From Yersinia nurmii (GTDB lineage Bacteria > Pseudomonadota > Gammaproteobacteria > Enterobacterales > Enterobacteriaceae): a DNA stretch of 64,000 nucleotides. Below the pieces are notes generated by a model. It was given only the letters and a program-made list of their open reading frames with translations. It was not told where the DNA came from and ran no database searches. This document shows, one piece after another, positions 19,033 through 29,780 of this stretch. The DNA is taken from NCBI RefSeq assembly GCF_001112925.1, contig NZ_CPYD01000006.1, positions 62,001-126,000 on the forward strand. Reading direction: 5' to 3'. A program made the translations under genes and the position numbers. Position 1 is the first letter of the stretch; the number at the start of each line of letters is the position of its first letter.

Positions 19033-19347
19033 TTATCGAATTCTCATATCGTTTGCTACAGATTTGACACCGGGTACGGTGCGGGTAATCTGTACGGCGC
19101 GATCGGCTTCCTGGCTGGAGCTGACAAAGCCGCTCAACTGTACCCTGCCTTTAAAGGTTTCAACGCTAATTTGAGTCGATTTTAGGTTCTTCTCACCCAA
19201 TAACGCGGTTTTTACTTTCGTGGTAATCACGGTGTCATCTACATAACCCCCGGTGCCTTCGGTTTTAGCCGTCGGAGCACAGGCGGATACGGCTAACGCC
19301 ATCACGGCGGCAATACATAAGGCTGAAAGGGTTTTAAATAGCTTCAT
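19033..19347 (-). CDS. BON-domain lipoprotein
   Basis: 104-aa envelope lipoprotein. The signal peptide ends with a lipobox (AVSAC, Cys23), followed by a single BON domain (about 38-103): YVDDTVITTKVKTALLGEKNLKSTQISVETFKGRVQLSGFV and the PGVKSVANDMRI end typical of OsmY/DolP-type domains. These domains bind phospholipid or help the envelope under stress. It is monocistronic, convergent with ompW, and not at this position in E. coli. Confidence 0.87.
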   Translation of the reverse strand: MKLFKTLSALCIAAVMALAVSACAPTAKTEGTGGYVDDTVITTKVKTALLGEKNLKSTQISVETFKGRVQLSGFVSSSQEADRAVQITRTVPGVKSVANDMRIR

Positions 19348-19650
19348 AAGTTACTCTCCATGTCCTGCCAATGTTAAAAGAACGTTCGCTACAGCGTTAA
19401 TAGCTGAAACCTTAATCGTGTTAAAGCGGTAATTGTGTTGAGAAGAAAATAATGTTGAGCCAAGAATAACGACACGCTCAATACCATCAGTACCGCCGAA
19501 GTGATTCGGCGTTGGGCAATTGATCGTTCGCGTGTGCAGTTAAGTATTGATTATGAATAGTGATTGAGCAAATTAGTGCAGGCAATTTGGTGTGAAAAGA
19601 GACTCATTAAACATAAATAATGCCCGATCTGACGGACCGGGCATGCAGTA
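19348..19650. other. Spacer between the BON lipoprotein gene and trpA
   Basis: Holds the lipoprotein promoter side (19348 to about 19450, no clear box found) and the trp operon terminator near 19620. Nothing else was recognised. Confidence 0.6.
19620..19644 (-). terminator. Terminator of the trp operon
   Basis: ATGCCCGATC (19620-19629), 5-nt loop, GACCGGGCAT (19635-19644), one mismatch in ten pairs. Read on the minus strand it is followed by TTATTTATGTTTA. It starts 6 bp after the trpA stop. Confidence 0.8.
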
Positions 19651-20457
19651 TTAACGGCGAGTGGCGGCCTTCATTTTACTGACAAATCGAGATAGCTGCG
19701 CCAGCATTTCTGCAGGTTGCGCCAGATTGTTTTCGATAATTTTCACAATGGCCGAACCGGAAATAGCACCAGCGGCACCGGCATCCAGCGAGGCTTTTAC
19801 CTGTTCAGGATCGGAAATTCCGAACCCTTGCAGTGCCGGAGCCGCGTGGTATTCATGCAGTTTATCCAGCAAATGATTGAGCGGTTGCTGCGCCCGGTTT
19901 TCTGTGCCGGTGACGCCTGCGCGGGATAGTAAGTAAGTGTAGCCGCGACCGTGGGAAGAAATCTCCCGCAGCAGGTCATCACTGGCGTTAGGCGGGCAGA
20001 TAAAGATCGGCGCGATACCGTGGCGCAGAGCGGCGGCGCGGAAAGGCGCTGATTCTTCAAAAGGAACATCGGCGATTAATACTGAATCCACGCCGACTTC
20101 AGCACAGCGCTGATAGAAATTATCGATGCCTTTGGTGAAGACCAAATTGGCATACATCAGTAGGCCGATAGGAATATTCGGGTGTTTTTTGCGAATTTCC
20201 GCCAGCATTTCAAAACACTGGGTCGGGGTGACTCCGGCGGCAAAGGCTCGCAGGGCAGCATTTTGAATCGTTGGGCCATCAGCCAAAGGATCGGAAAAAG
20301 GAATACCTAATTCGAGAGCATCGGCACCGGCAGCAATCAATGTATCAATGATCGCCAATGATTGGGTTGGCGATGGATCGCCCAGCTGCACAAAGGGAAC
20401 GAATGCGCCTTCTTTACGTGCATCCAGTTGTTTGAAAAGTTGCTGATAGCGTTCCAT
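19651..20457 (-). CDS. trpA: Tryptophan synthase alpha chain
   Basis: Cleaves indole-3-glycerol phosphate to indole and glyceraldehyde-3-phosphate; indole is channelled to TrpB. 268 aa, as in E. coli, with catalytic Glu49 ([11 protein letters not shown]) and Asp60 in place. The start is the ATG at 20457, which overlaps the trpB stop as TGATG; a TTG one codon earlier is not the start. Last gene of the trp operon. Confidence 0.98.
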   Translation of the reverse strand: MERYQQLFKQLDARKEGAFVPFVQLGDPSPTQSLAIIDTLIAAGADALELGIPFSDPLADGPTIQNAALRAFAAGVTPTQCFEMLAEIRKKHPNIPIGLLMYANLVFTKGIDNFYQRCAEVGVDSVLIADVPFEESAPFRAAALRHGIAPIFICPPNASDDLLREISSHGRGYTYLLSRAGVTGTENRAQQPLNHLLDKLHEYHAAPALQGFGISDPEQVKASLDAGAAGAISGSAIVKIIENNLAQPAEMLAQLSRFVSKMKAATRR

Positions 20458-21647
20458 CAAATTTCTCCCCGTGCTTTCAAAATATCGTGAACGGTGAAAA
20501 TGTCTTTATCACCGCGGCCAGAGAGATTCACTACCAGAATCTGTTCTTTCTCTGGCGCTGCTTTAATCATTTTCAGGGCATAGGCCAATGCGTGGGAGGA
20601 TTCCAACGCTGGAATAATGCCTTCTTTACGAGAGAGCGCCTTAAAAGCTTCCAGCGCTTCATCGTCAGTGACGGAAACGTATTCCGCGCGACCAATGCTG
20701 TTGAGATATGCGTGCTGTGGCCCGACGGAAGGGAAGTCCAGACCGGCGGAAAGAGAGTAGGACTCTTCGATCTGACCTTCGGAAGTCTGCATCATCGGTG
20801 ATTTCATACCGAAGTAGATGCCAACGCGACCATGTTTTAACGGAGCGCCGTGCTGACCACTTTCGATACCGTGACCGGCGGGTTCCACGCCGATCAGCCC
20901 AACATTTTCTTCATCGATAAAATCGGCAAACATTCCGATGGCGTTGGATCCGCCGCCGATGCAGGCGAGAACGGCGTCGGGCAGACGACCTTCGCGCGCC
21001 AGAATCTGCGCTTTGGTTTCTTCGCCAATCATGCGCTGGAATTCACGGACGATAGTCGGGTAAGGGTGCGGGCCTGCAGCGGTGCCCAGCATATAGTGAG
21101 CCTTTTCGTAGCTGCCTGACCAATCGCGCAACGCTTCGTTGCAGGCGTCTTTTAGAGTAGAGGAGCCGCTGTGTACTGGGATCACTTCCGCCCCCATCAG
21201 GCGCATACGGAAGACGTTCGGTGACTGACGTTCAATATCTTTGGCACCCATATAAATGCGGCATTTCAGGCCCAACAGGGCGCAAGCCAGCGCCGACGCT
21301 ACGCCGTGTTGACCGGCACCGGTTTCGGCGATGATTTCAGTTTTGCCCATGCGTTTGGCGAGCAAGGCTTGCCCTAATACCTGGTTGGTTTTATGCGCAC
21401 CACCGTGCAGCAGGTCTTCGCGCTTCAGATACAGCTTGGTATTGGTGCCTTCTGTCAGATTCTGGCACAGGGTCAGAGCCGTTGGGCGACCGGCGTAGTT
21501 TTTTAACAAATCATGAAATTGTGCCTGAAACTCAGGGTCCAACTGGGCGCTGATAAAAGCTTCTTCCAGTTGTACCAATGCTGGCATCAGAATCTGCGGC
21601 ACATACATACCGCCGAATTCACCAAAGTAGGGGTTAAGTTTGGTCAT
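20457..21647 (-). CDS. trpB: Tryptophan synthase beta chain
   Basis: PLP enzyme that condenses indole with serine to tryptophan. 396 aa from the ATG at 21647 ([18 protein letters not shown]); the frame stays open 29 codons upstream into the trpC side, without homology. The PLP lysine is Lys86 in GGAHKTNQV; the phosphate-binding GGGSNAIG loop is present. Translationally coupled to trpA by a 1-bp stop/start overlap. Confidence 0.98.
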   Translation of the reverse strand: MTKLNPYFGEFGGMYVPQILMPALVQLEEAFISAQLDPEFQAQFHDLLKNYAGRPTALTLCQNLTEGTNTKLYLKREDLLHGGAHKTNQVLGQALLAKRMGKTEIIAETGAGQHGVASALACALLGLKCRIYMGAKDIERQSPNVFRMRLMGAEVIPVHSGSSTLKDACNEALRDWSGSYEKAHYMLGTAAGPHPYPTIVREFQRMIGEETKAQILAREGRLPDAVLACIGGGSNAIGMFADFIDEENVGLIGVEPAGHGIESGQHGAPLKHGRVGIYFGMKSPMMQTSEGQIEESYSLSAGLDFPSVGPQHAYLNSIGRAEYVSVTDDEALEAFKALSRKEGIIPALESSHALAYALKMIKAAPEKEQILVVNLSGRGDKDIFTVHDILKARGEI

Positions 21648-21699
21648 TATCCTGTCCGTTATTCGTTGGTTTATCGGGTTTACCAATAGCAAAGCTATT

Positions 21700-23067
21700 C
21701 TAATAAGCGCGTAAAGTCTGGAACGCTGCAGCAATCTTGTGCGGATCTTTAATTCCGGCTGCGCCAGCCACTTCTACGCCGGAATTAAAATCCAGTCCGG
21801 CACAGCCAAGGGTAGCGGCAGTTGCACAGTTTTCGGCATTCAGGCCGCCTGCTAGCAGCACATTATCCAACGGCTGTTGTTTCAAAACCGACCAGTCAAA
21901 GCGTTGGCCGCTGCCGCCCGCGCCGTTGTCCAGCACATAACGATCCACATTGGGGATATCGCGGGCGGGCAGGGAATCGCCGACGCTAACCGCTTTCCAA
22001 ATCTGGCAGCTTGCCGGTAGCCATTCCCGTAGCTTCTGAATATAGTCCCGATCTTCGTTACCGTGTAACTGAACTGCCGCTAATGCCAGCACTTCGACAC
22101 TTTGCTGCACGGTTTCCAGCTTGGCGTCACGGAATACGCCGACATACTTCAGCGGCGCGGCGCTGATGACGGTGCGGGCCTGTGCCATATCAATATAGCG
22201 AGGGGAACTGCCGACGAAAATCAATCCGCCGTACACTGCGCCAGCGCTATAGGCGGCTGCAGCGTCTTGCGGGCGAGTCAGGCCGCAAACTTTGTTTTCC
22301 CCGAGCAACACCCGACGCACTGCGGCATTCAGGTTTGGTTCTGACATCAAAGCGCTGCCAATCAGGAAACCGTTGGCAAACTGGCTCAGTTCTCGCACCT
22401 GTTGATAAGTATTAATACCGGATTCGCTAATTACCGTGACGCCGGCTGGCAGGCGAGGAGCCAGCTGTTTGGTGCGATTCAGGTCGATAGACAGGTCGCG
22501 CAGATCGCGGTTGTTGATACCCACTACTTTGGCTTCCAGTTTAACTGCTCGTTCCAGCTCTTCTTCATTACTGGCTTCGGTCAGCACGCCCATATTCAGG
22601 CTGTGAGCGACAGCGGCTAGCGCCAGATAGCGTTGGTCGTCCAAGACCGATAGCATCAGCAATACCGCATCGGCCTGATAAAAACGCGCCAGAAGAATTT
22701 GATATTCTTCGATAATAAAATCTTTACACAGCACCGGCTGAGTGACCGCCGCGCTGACCAGAGGCAGAAAATCAAAGCTGCCTTGAAAATATTTTTCATC
22801 AGTCAGCACTGAAATGGCCGAAGCATAGTTGGCGTAAACCCCGGCTATCTCCGCCGGATTGAAATTCTCGCGAATCACTCCTTTGGAGGGCGACGCTTTT
22901 TTGCATTCCAGGATAAAAACGGTTTTATCCCCTTGCAGCGCCTGATAGAAGCTGCGTTGACTTGGCGTAACCAAATGTTGGAAGCTGGACAGCGGCTGAT
23001 GTAGCTTACGTGCGGCGACCCAGATTTCTTTGTCGCGAACAATTTTGTGAAGTACCGTTTCCTGCAT
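21700..23067 (-). CDS. trpC: Bifunctional indole-3-glycerol-phosphate synthase / phosphoribosylanthranilate isomerase
   Basis: 455-aa fused TrpC-TrpF, the enterobacterial arrangement. The N-terminal IGPS domain (about 1-255) has [13 protein letters not shown] and [15 protein letters not shown]; the C-terminal PRAI domain begins near 256 with [11 protein letters not shown] and has LQLHG-type VQLHGNEDR. It carries out steps 3 and 4 of the path from anthranilate. It starts 3 bp after the trpD stop and has a 52-bp gap to trpB. Confidence 0.98.
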   Translation of the reverse strand: MQETVLHKIVRDKEIWVAARKLHQPLSSFQHLVTPSQRSFYQALQGDKTVFILECKKASPSKGVIRENFNPAEIAGVYANYASAISVLTDEKYFQGSFDFLPLVSAAVTQPVLCKDFIIEEYQILLARFYQADAVLLMLSVLDDQRYLALAAVAHSLNMGVLTEASNEEELERAVKLEAKVVGINNRDLRDLSIDLNRTKQLAPRLPAGVTVISESGINTYQQVRELSQFANGFLIGSALMSEPNLNAAVRRVLLGENKVCGLTRPQDAAAAYSAGAVYGGLIFVGSSPRYIDMAQARTVISAAPLKYVGVFRDAKLETVQQSVEVLALAAVQLHGNEDRDYIQKLREWLPASCQIWKAVSVGDSLPARDIPNVDRYVLDNGAGGSGQRFDWSVLKQQPLDNVLLAGGLNAENCATAATLGCAGLDFNSGVEVAGAAGIKDPHKIAAAFQTLRAY

Positions 23068-23070
23068 GAT

Positions 23071-24069
23071 CTATCCTCTTGCTGCCAGTGCGCTAACTCG
23101 CTCAAAAGCTTTGCCGCTATGAATCATTTCCAGAGCCTGATGTGCGTTTTGACGTAAATCCTCCTGCCCGTTTAATTTCAGCAATAGCGCCACGTTAGCC
23201 GCTACCGCCGCCGCGTGGGCAGGTTCACCTTTACCTTGTAACAACCTTGCCAGAATGTCACGATTTTCTTCCGGCGCGCCGCCTTGCAAGGACGCCAGCG
23301 GATAGGTTGATAGACCAAAGTCTTCCGGCGTCAGTTGATAAGTTTGGATCTCACCGTTTTTCAGTTCCGCTACCTGAGTGGGCGCGTGGATGGCCACTTC
23401 ATCCATTCCTCCACCGTGAACCACTGCCGCGCGTTGGTAACCCAGCACTCGCAGCGTTTCGGCAATCGGCAACACCAATTCCGGGCTATATACCCCGATC
23501 AGCGCCAGCGGTGGGCGCGCCGGGTTTATCAACGGGCCCAGCACGTTAAACAGGGTGCGAGTTTTTAGCTGTTGACGTACCGGCATCGCGTGGCGGAAAC
23601 CGGTGTGATACTGCGGTGCGAACAGGAAACAAACCCCTAATTCATCCAGCGCCTGACGAGATTGCTCGGCGGTCAAATCCAAACGAATGCCGAAGGCTGC
23701 CAGCAAATCCGAGGAGCCAGAACGGCTGGACACACTGCGGTTGCCGTGTTTGGCTACTTTCATCCCGCAGCTAGCAGCCACAAAGGCACTGGCTGTGGAG
23801 ATATTAATGCTGTTGGTCCCGTCGCCGCCGGTGCCGACGATATCGGCAAAGGCGTAATCCGGGCGAGGGAATGGCTGCGCGTCGGCCAGTAGCGCCTGTG
23901 CTGCTCCGGCGATCTCTGCCGGCGTTTCCCCGCGGACTTTCATGCTGATTAAAATCGCCGCCAGTTGGCTAGGTTCCAGCTCGCCTCGCACGATGGCGGT
24001 AAATAATTGCTGGCTTTCCTGCTGAGTCAGTGGCTCGGCGCGGAACAGTTTTTCAAATAAATTTTGCAT
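23071..24069 (-). CDS. trpD: Anthranilate phosphoribosyltransferase
   Basis: Transfers phosphoribose from PRPP to anthranilate. 332 aa from the ATG at 24069 ([19 protein letters not shown]). The PRPP-binding segment [21 protein letters not shown] and the [17 protein letters not shown] block are intact. Unlike E. coli, where TrpG and TrpD are fused, trpG is a separate gene ending 17 bp upstream, the Serratia/Yersinia arrangement. The frame is open upstream past the trpG stop without homology. Confidence 0.97.
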   Translation of the reverse strand: MQNLFEKLFRAEPLTQQESQQLFTAIVRGELEPSQLAAILISMKVRGETPAEIAGAAQALLADAQPFPRPDYAFADIVGTGGDGTNSINISTASAFVAASCGMKVAKHGNRSVSSRSGSSDLLAAFGIRLDLTAEQSRQALDELGVCFLFAPQYHTGFRHAMPVRQQLKTRTLFNVLGPLINPARPPLALIGVYSPELVLPIAETLRVLGYQRAAVVHGGGMDEVAIHAPTQVAELKNGEIQTYQLTPEDFGLSTYPLASLQGGAPEENRDILARLLQGKGEPAHAAAVAANVALLLKLNGQEDLRQNAHQALEMIHSGKAFERVSALAARG

Positions 24070-24086
24070 GATGAGTTCCTTAAACA

Positions 24087-24665
24087 TTACGCCAAAGCCC
24101 AGGCCAGAGTTTGCTCGAGTAAACGAGCGCCCTGAGCGGTTAAAATAGATTCCGGATGGAACTGGTAGCCGCAAACTCGATGAGCATCGTGACGCACCGC
24201 CATTACCATTTGGTTAAAATGCGCGTTAACCGTCAGTTCGGTGGGAATATGGCTGCCGACCAATGAGTGGTAGCGGGCGACCGGCAGCGGATTCGGCATA
24301 CCGGCGAACATACCTTGTTCATCGTGCTCAATCGCCGAGGCTTTACCGTGCAGGATTTCCCCCGCTTGACCTACGTGACCGCCGTAGGCTTCCACAATGG
24401 CTTGATGTCCCAGACAAATCCCGATAATGGGAAGTTGACCGCGTAGGCGCTGCAATAATTCCGGCATACAACCTGCTTGCGCTGGCGCACCGGGGCCGGG
24501 TGAAAGCACCAGCACCGGCTGAGACATATGTTGCAAGCGCTCGATAATGGTGTCGGCGGCGATCTGGTTGCGGTAAATCACCACGTTATGACCGCTGGCG
24601 CGAAGTTGATCCACCAGGTTGTAGGTAAAGGAGTCAATGTTGTCGAGCAGTAAAATATCGGCCAT
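24087..24665 (-). CDS. trpG: Anthranilate synthase component II (glutamine amidotransferase)
   Basis: Supplies ammonia from glutamine to TrpE. 192-aa class I amidotransferase: nucleophile Cys84 in GICLGHQA, oxyanion region SPGPGAP near 55-61 and the His-x-Glu pair in YQFHPESIL. Its ATG overlaps the trpE stop (TAATG). It is free-standing rather than fused to TrpD. Confidence 0.98.
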   Translation of the reverse strand: MADILLLDNIDSFTYNLVDQLRASGHNVVIYRNQIAADTIIERLQHMSQPVLVLSPGPGAPAQAGCMPELLQRLRGQLPIIGICLGHQAIVEAYGGHVGQAGEILHGKASAIEHDEQGMFAGMPNPLPVARYHSLVGSHIPTELTVNAHFNQMVMAVRHDAHRVCGYQFHPESILTAQGARLLEQTLAWALA

Positions 24666-26227
24666 TAGAAAATCTCCTTTGCCTGATGAGCGGTCGCGAT
24701 AGCGCGTAATACCGCTCGCGCTTTGTTACGGGTTTCATCGGCTTCGGCCTGCGGGATGGAATCCAGAACTACACCTGCACCGGCCTGTACCGTCGCTACG
24801 CCGTCTTCGACGTAAGCCGAGCGAATAACAATGCAGGTATCCAAATCACCGTGTGCGGTAAAGTAACCGACGGCCCCGCCATAGCTGCCGCGTCGAGTGC
24901 CTTCGCTTTGGGCAATAAGCTGCATGGCGCGAACTTTGGGGGCGCCGCTTAAGGTGCCCATATTCATACAGGCCTGATAAGCATGGAGAACGTCCAAATC
25001 GTGGCGTAGCGCGCCGACAACGCGGGAAACCAGATGCATCACGAAGGAATAGCGATCCACTTTGGTTAAATCCGCGACGTAGCGGCTGCCTGGCTCGCAA
25101 ATTCGCGCCAAATCGTTACGTGCCAAATCCACCAGCATCAGATGCTCCGCCAGCTCTTTATGGTCGGTACGCATTTCCAGCTCGATGCGACTGTCCAGAT
25201 CTCGGTCCAGCTCGCCGTTGGCACGACGACCGCGCGGGCGGGTTCCAGCAATGGGGTAAATTTCGATCTGGCGACTGTCTGCGTCGTATTTCAAGGCGCT
25301 TTCCGGCGATGCGCCGAACAGAGCAAATTCGTTGTCCTGCATAAAAAACATGTAAGGGCTGGGATTGCTGTCTTTCAGCGTTTGATAGGCAGCCAGAGGC
25401 GAGGGACAAGGCAGAGAGAAGCGGCGTGAAGGTACCACCTGGAAAATTTCTCCGGCGCGAATCGCCTGTTGCAAGCCGCTGACCACCTGACAGTATTCCT
25501 CGTCGGACTGATTGCAACGCAGCGCCATTTCTGGCACGGAGACCGCTGGAATCGGCTGCGGAACCTGCTGCATTTGCTGCACCAATTGGTTCAGGCGTTG
25601 CTGTAAACGGTATTGTTCTTCGGCATCTGGCGTGAACAGACTGGCTTGTAAACGGGTAGTGCGGTTCTGGTGATCCAGTACCAGCAAAGTTTCTGCCAGA
25701 TAGAAACAAAAATCCGGGCAGCGTTGCTCCTGGCGCAGCGGCGGCAGGTCTTCAAATCCGGCGACCAAATCGTAGGCAAACAGACCGCCTAACAGCATGG
25801 CTTCGCGTTCGTCGGCCGGTGTTTCTACTAGCGTTAATAACTGACGTAACGCGTCAAATACCGACAGCGCCTGTAGGCGGGAATCTTCGTCCTGCATATC
25901 GTTGATCGGCGGAAAGGTGAGCTCGCGACCAATAGGACGAACTTCGATTTTGACTTGATCGGGCAGCGCCGCATCCAGCAGTGGCAGCAGCGCCGCGCCG
26001 TTGCGACTCAGTGCCTGAATGCTGACCTGAGGACCTAACGCGGTGATGCGTAGTGCGCTATCAACCACCAGCAGGCTTTTCAGATTTTGTTTGCTGGTGA
26101 TCTCGGCGGATTCCAGCAGCAACGTTGCCGGACGAGCGCCGCACAGCTGATGGAAAAGGGCGGTCGGGTCGTCACGATAACAGGCTTCAGCCGTGAGTAG
26201 CTTTAATGTGGGGCGTACTGTTTGCAT
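24665..26227 (-). CDS. trpE: Anthranilate synthase component I
   Basis: Converts chorismate plus ammonia to anthranilate, with TrpG. 520 aa from the ATG at 26227 ([21 protein letters not shown]), identical in length to E. coli. The tryptophan feedback motif LLES is at residues 37-40. The chorismate-binding core has [21 protein letters not shown] and [15 protein letters not shown]. The frame continues upstream through the attenuator but that part is not protein. Confidence 0.98.
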   Translation of the reverse strand: MQTVRPTLKLLTAEACYRDDPTALFHQLCGARPATLLLESAEITSKQNLKSLLVVDSALRITALGPQVSIQALSRNGAALLPLLDAALPDQVKIEVRPIGRELTFPPINDMQDEDSRLQALSVFDALRQLLTLVETPADEREAMLLGGLFAYDLVAGFEDLPPLRQEQRCPDFCFYLAETLLVLDHQNRTTRLQASLFTPDAEEQYRLQQRLNQLVQQMQQVPQPIPAVSVPEMALRCNQSDEEYCQVVSGLQQAIRAGEIFQVVPSRRFSLPCPSPLAAYQTLKDSNPSPYMFFMQDNEFALFGASPESALKYDADSRQIEIYPIAGTRPRGRRANGELDRDLDSRIELEMRTDHKELAEHLMLVDLARNDLARICEPGSRYVADLTKVDRYSFVMHLVSRVVGALRHDLDVLHAYQACMNMGTLSGAPKVRAMQLIAQSEGTRRGSYGGAVGYFTAHGDLDTCIVIRSAYVEDGVATVQAGAGVVLDSIPQAEADETRNKARAVLRAIATAHQAKEIF

Positions 26228-26251
26228 TGATTTAACCCTAATTCTGTCCAT

Positions 26252-26276
26252 AAAAAAGCCCGCGGGTGAGCGGGCT
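26252..26276 (-). terminator. trp attenuator terminator
   Basis: On the minus strand AGCCCGC, 6-nt loop, GCGGGCT, then six U residues; it lies between the leader peptide and trpE. This is the 3:4 hairpin of trp attenuation: it forms when tryptophan is plentiful and the ribosome finishes the leader peptide. Confidence 0.92.
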
Positions 26277-26313
26277 GAAGCAATCTGCATGGTCTGATGA
26301 CTGATATGCGTGA

Positions 26314-26376
26314 TTACACCGCCCGAGAAAGGGAGCTATGCCACCAACGAAGTAGAGAAGTCATATATTTGTTCAT
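26314..26376 (-). CDS. trpL: trp operon leader peptide
   Basis: A 20-codon frame with two adjacent Trp codons (26341-26346) inside LLRWWHSSLSRAV, placed 38 bp before the attenuator hairpin. This is the ribosome-stalling sensor of attenuation. An ATG immediately upstream (26379) would add one Met; the AAAGAG sequence is better spaced for the ATG chosen. The peptide is longer than the 14-aa E. coli one and resembles the longer Serratia-type leaders. Confidence 0.9.
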   Translation of the reverse strand: MNKYMTSLLRWWHSSLSRAV

Positions 26377-26379
26377 CAT

Positions 26380-26734
26380 CAGTCTCTTTATGATTGCATT
26401 CAGTTTATGGGGCTGGGTCAGCTTACCGCTGTCCGCACTACCGTTTTCTCGCTACTGTTTGATCGTTATTACTTATACTTTTATTACCGTTGTTACTGAT
26501 TGCCTTGCACTGAGGAATTTTCTTCGATAGCGGTTTGCTATTGCTCAACCGAGTTATTCGCTCTGCAAGTGAACTCGTGTACTAGTAAACTAGTTCTAGA
26601 GATTGCTGTCAACCCCTTAATATTGTTTTTTAACGTGCTTTTTCATCCACCCACATGCCTTTGTTAAGATTGGTTAACATCTGCGGCGGGTTAGCGGTTA
26701 TGATAGGCCGCCCAGACTGATTCGGACCCTAGCT
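26380..26734. other. trp control region and rnm upstream region
   Basis: Apart from the trp promoter/operator and leader transcript start, this stretch holds the rnm promoter side; a GTTAAGATTGGTTAAC near-dyad (26664-26679) is visible. No further gene: the plus-strand 77-codon frame from 26297 is antisense to the leader. Confidence 0.55.
26579..26612 (-). promoter_or_regulatory. trp promoter and TrpR operator
   Basis: On the minus strand a perfect -35 TTGACA (26607-26612), 17-bp spacer and -10 TTTACT (26584-26589). The -10 is embedded in a dyad ACTAGTAAACTAGT (26581-26594) that matches the E. coli trp operator (ACTAGTTAACTAGT) in all but one base. TrpR with bound tryptophan would block RNA polymerase here. 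Confidence 0.93.
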
Positions 26735-27646
26735 TTGACTGACACCACAATTGAACCGACCGCTTTTACCCTGTATGACCTCCATAGCCATACCACTGCC
26801 TCTGATGGGTTATTAACGCCGTCACAATTGGTGGCGCGTGCGGCATCCATGCGGGTGGGGGTATTGGCAATAACTGACCATGACACCACAGCTGGACTGG
26901 CCGAAGCGGTGCACGCTATAGACGAGCAAGGGTTAGCGCTACGGTTGATTAACGGGGTGGAAATCTCAACGCTGTGGGAAAATCATGAAATTCATATTGT
27001 CGGGCTGAATATCGATATCAGCCATCCTGCGATTTGCGGTTTGCTGCAACAGCAGTCAGATCACCGCCATCAGCGAGCGATGGAAATCAGCGTTCGTCTG
27101 GAGAAAGCACGTATTCCTGACGCTTGGGCAGGGGCGAACCGACTGGCCAGCGGCGGGCAGGTGACGCGCGGCCATTTTGCACGTTATCTGGTGGAGTTGG
27201 GATTAGCGTCGAACGTCGGTCAGGTATTTAAAAAATATCTGGCGAAAGGCAAGACCGGTTACGTTCCGGCGCAGTGGTGTACAATAGAACAAGCGGTTGA
27301 GGCCATTCATCAGTCTGGCGGACAGGCGGTAATGGCGCACCCTGGTCGTTACGATCTTTCCACCAAATGGTTGAAACGGTTGTTGGCTTATTTCGCCGAG
27401 CAAGGCGGAGACGCAATGGAAGTCGCTCAGTGCCAGCAGGCACCGCACGAGCGAGCTCAGCTGGCGCAGTATGCGCGCGACTATCATTTACTTGCATCCC
27501 AGGGGTCTGATTTTCATCAGCCTTGTTCTTGGATTGAGCTGGGCCGCAAATTGTGGCTGCCCGCTGGGGTGGAACCGGTGTGGCGTGATTGGCCCGTAGA
27601 AGCCAGCCATACCGAAGACACGTTGAAAGATGAGGTAGAGTCATGA
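26735..27646 (+). CDS. rnm: PHP-domain RNase AM (5'-3' exoribonuclease, YciV/TrpH)
   Basis: PHP-family metal-dependent phosphoesterase; the E. coli orthologue (YciV, RNase AM) trims rRNA 5' ends and hydrolyses 3',5'-nucleoside bisphosphates. 303 aa. PHP motifs: DLHSHTTASDG (metal His), ITDHDTTAG, GVEISTLWENHEIHIVGL and SDFHQP at the end. The start is a TTG at 26735 with GGA upstream, as no in-frame ATG precedes the first motif. Overlaps yciO by 4 bp (ATGA). Confidence 0.93.
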   Translation: MTDTTIEPTAFTLYDLHSHTTASDGLLTPSQLVARAASMRVGVLAITDHDTTAGLAEAVHAIDEQGLALRLINGVEISTLWENHEIHIVGLNIDISHPAICGLLQQQSDHRHQRAMEISVRLEKARIPDAWAGANRLASGGQVTRGHFARYLVELGLASNVGQVFKKYLAKGKTGYVPAQWCTIEQAVEAIHQSGGQAVMAHPGRYDLSTKWLKRLLAYFAEQGGDAMEVAQCQQAPHERAQLAQYARDYHLLASQGSDFHQPCSWIELGRKLWLPAGVEPVWRDWPVEASHTEDTLKDEVES

Positions 27647-28263
27647 GTCAATTTTTTTATATTCACCCGGATAACCCGCAGCCGCGTTTAATTAATCAGA
27701 GCGTAGACGTGTTGCGCAAAGGCGGTGTGATTGTTTATCCAACGGATTCTGGCTACGCGCTGGGCTGTCGTCTCGAAGACAAAGCGGCGATGGAACGCAT
27801 TTGTCGTATTCGTCAGCTCGATGGTAACCATAACTTCACTCTGGTTTGCCGCGATCTCTCGGAATTGTCTACCTACGCCTACGTAGATAACACCGCTTTC
27901 CGTCTGATCAAAAACAATACACCGGGTAACTATACTTTTATTCTGAAGGCGACCAAGGAAGTGCCTCGGCGCCTGATGAATGACAAACGTAAAACTATAG
28001 GGCTGCGCGTGCCGTCCAACCCCATTGCACTGGCGCTGCTGGACGTATTGGGTGAGCCTCTGATGTCCACGACGCTTATGCTGCCGGGGAATGATTTTGC
28101 CGAATCCGATCCGGAAGAGATTCGGGATCATTTGGGCAAACAGGTGGATTTGGTGATTCACGGTGGATCCCTTGGGCAGCAGCCAACTACGGTTGTCGAT
28201 CTGACCGAATCTGCGCCGGAAGTGATTCGCGAAGGGGCAGGTGACGCCCGACCTTTCCGATAA
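27643..28263 (+). CDS. yciO: YciO, Sua5/YwlC/YrdC-family protein
   Basis: 206-aa protein of the YrdC family, whose best-known members make threonylcarbamoyl-AMP for tRNA modification. YciO is a paralogue with an unsettled role in vivo. Motifs: GGVIVYPTDSGYALGC (nucleotide site), KNNTPGNYTFILKAT, RRLMNDKRKTIGLRVP. Coupled to rnm by an ATGA overlap and ended by the hairpin at 28285. Confidence 0.95.
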   Translation: MSQFFYIHPDNPQPRLINQSVDVLRKGGVIVYPTDSGYALGCRLEDKAAMERICRIRQLDGNHNFTLVCRDLSELSTYAYVDNTAFRLIKNNTPGNYTFILKATKEVPRRLMNDKRKTIGLRVPSNPIALALLDVLGEPLMSTTLMLPGNDFAESDPEEIRDHLGKQVDLVIHGGSLGQQPTTVVDLTESAPEVIREGAGDARPFR

Positions 28264-28284
28264 TTTTCCTGAAACGGTCATATT

Positions 28285-28322
28285 TATCGGGTTTGGCGTT
28301 TGTCCAAGCCCGATAATTTTTC
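28285..28322 (+). terminator. Terminator of rnm-yciO
   Basis: TATCGGGTTTGG (28285-28296), 7-nt loop, CCAAGCCCGATA (28304-28315, one G-U pair), then ATTTTTC. Confidence 0.9.
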
Positions 28323-28682
28323 ATATTTTTCCTCTAAACGGGTCGTATCTTGGCCACTAAACATCAATAGTTTTCCCATTCCTCCTCTATCCTGAGCCCA
28401 TACTCACGCAGATAAGACGTTATTTTGCCCATCGCTATGGTGACTGATACCGGCAGAGAGGAATGTGGTGTGCAACGGCGATATTTATTAGAATCATTGG
28501 GCAGAAAATTAGTGTAAAATAACCGACCACGGACTGGCTTGTGTGGCTGCCTATAGGGCGGATTTATTGACATGCTTAGTTCTAAAATGTATTCCAATCA
28601 GTTGGTTATGCTCGTTTCGGGGTAAGCGATTGATAAAAATATATAACACGACGCCTGTGAAGGCGACATTAGAGGTTGCTCA
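28323..28682. other. rluB upstream region
   Basis: 360 bp without a supportable gene; yciQ, present here in E. coli, is missing. A short CGCC/GGCG stem (around 28651-28664) lies in the rluB leader and AGAGG precedes its ATG. No clear promoter could be picked by eye. Confidence 0.55.
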
Positions 28683-29654
28683 ATGAGCGAGAAGTTACAG
28701 AAAGTTCTGGCGCGTGCCGGTCATGGTTCACGCCGTGAAATTGAAGGGATTATCCAACAAGGCCGCGTCAGCGTTGACGGCAAAGTGGCAAAGTTGGGCG
28801 ATCGCGTTGAAGTGGCTCAGTCCACCAAAATTCGCCTGGATGGCCGCGTTCTGTCGATCACTGAATCGGAAGAAGCGGTATGCCGGGTTTTAGCCTATTA
28901 CAAACCGGAAGGCGAGCTGTGTACCCGCAGCGATCCCGATGGACGTCCAACGGTGTTCGATCGTTTACCTAAACTACGCGGCTCCCGTTGGGTCGCTGTA
29001 GGTCGTTTGGACGTTAACACCTCAGGTTTACTGTTGTTCACCACCGATGGTGAACTGGCAAACCGCCTGATGCACCCAAGCCGCGAAGTTGAACGTGAAT
29101 ATGCCGTACGTGTTTTTGGCCAGATTGATGATGAAAAAATCAAACAACTGAGCCGCGGCGTACAGTTGGAAGACGGCCCGGCCGCATTCCGCACCATCAG
29201 CTTCCAGGGCGGGGAAGGTTTGAACCAGTGGTATAACGTTACTCTGACGGAAGGGCGTAACCGCGAAGTTCGTCGTCTGTGGGAAGCCGTTGGCGTACAG
29301 GTCAGCCGCCTGATTCGCGTGCGTTACGGTGATATCAATCTGCCTAAAGGTTTACCGCGAGGCGGTTGGACCGAGCTGGATTTGAAAGCCACCAACTACC
29401 TGCGTGAGCTGGTTGAGTTGGATGTTGAAACTGTTAGCAAGCTGCCGGTGGAAAAAGATCGTCGCCGTGTGAAAGCCAACCAGATTCGTCGGGCGGTAAA
29501 ACGTCACACTGAAGTGGCGGGTCGTCAGCAGACTGCGGGTCGTCAAGGTTCAGCACGTAAAGGTTCGACTCGTCAGAACGCGGGTAATACCCCATCTGCG
29601 AGCACTCCGGTTTCAGGTCGCCGCGGCGCGCCCGCTAAACGCGGATCAAAATAG
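28683..29654 (+). CDS. rluB: 23S rRNA pseudouridine(2605) synthase
   Basis: Isomerises U2605 of 23S rRNA to pseudouridine. 323 aa. N-terminal S4 RNA-binding domain (about 1-60, [19 protein letters not shown]), then the RsuA/RluB catalytic domain with the Asp-containing motif [27 protein letters not shown]. The basic C-terminal tail (from about 265) is low-complexity, rich in Arg, Gly, Ser and Gln, and longer than in E. coli. Confidence 0.96.
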   Translation: MSEKLQKVLARAGHGSRREIEGIIQQGRVSVDGKVAKLGDRVEVAQSTKIRLDGRVLSITESEEAVCRVLAYYKPEGELCTRSDPDGRPTVFDRLPKLRGSRWVAVGRLDVNTSGLLLFTTDGELANRLMHPSREVEREYAVRVFGQIDDEKIKQLSRGVQLEDGPAAFRTISFQGGEGLNQWYNVTLTEGRNREVRRLWEAVGVQVSRLIRVRYGDINLPKGLPRGGWTELDLKATNYLRELVELDVETVSKLPVEKDRRRVKANQIRRAVKRHTEVAGRQQTAGRQGSARKGSTRQNAGNTPSASTPVSGRRGAPAKRGSK

Positions 29655-29666
29655 CGGTTAACCTTA

Positions 29667-29700
29667 TTGCCGCAGTCTCTGTACTGCGGCAAATTTTCTT
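29667..29700 (+). terminator. Terminator of rluB
   Basis: TTGCCGCAG (29667-29675), 8-nt loop, CTGCGGCAA (29684-29692), followed by ATTTTCTT, 12 bp after the stop. Confidence 0.88.
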
Positions 29701-29780
29701 CTTCATCCATCGTCTTCAAATTACTGCCTGATTATTCCCATTGGTTTCCCAATGCTCGTATTCATACAGCGAATGTAGTG

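Noticed and set aside
24069-24174. N-terminal extension of TrpD (and similar extensions of TrpB, TrpE, ClsA, YciK, RNase II)
   Set aside because: The frames are open upstream of the true starts, but homology, length agreement with E. coli and ribosome sites support the shorter starts used.
26297-26530. 77-codon plus-strand frame with a hydrophobic stretch over the trp leader
   Set aside because: Antisense to the leader peptide and its 5' region, both strongly supported; no ribosome site and no recognised family.
28364-28597. 77-codon minus-strand frame upstream of rluB
   Set aside because: No ribosome site and no family resemblance; most likely chance in the rluB leader.
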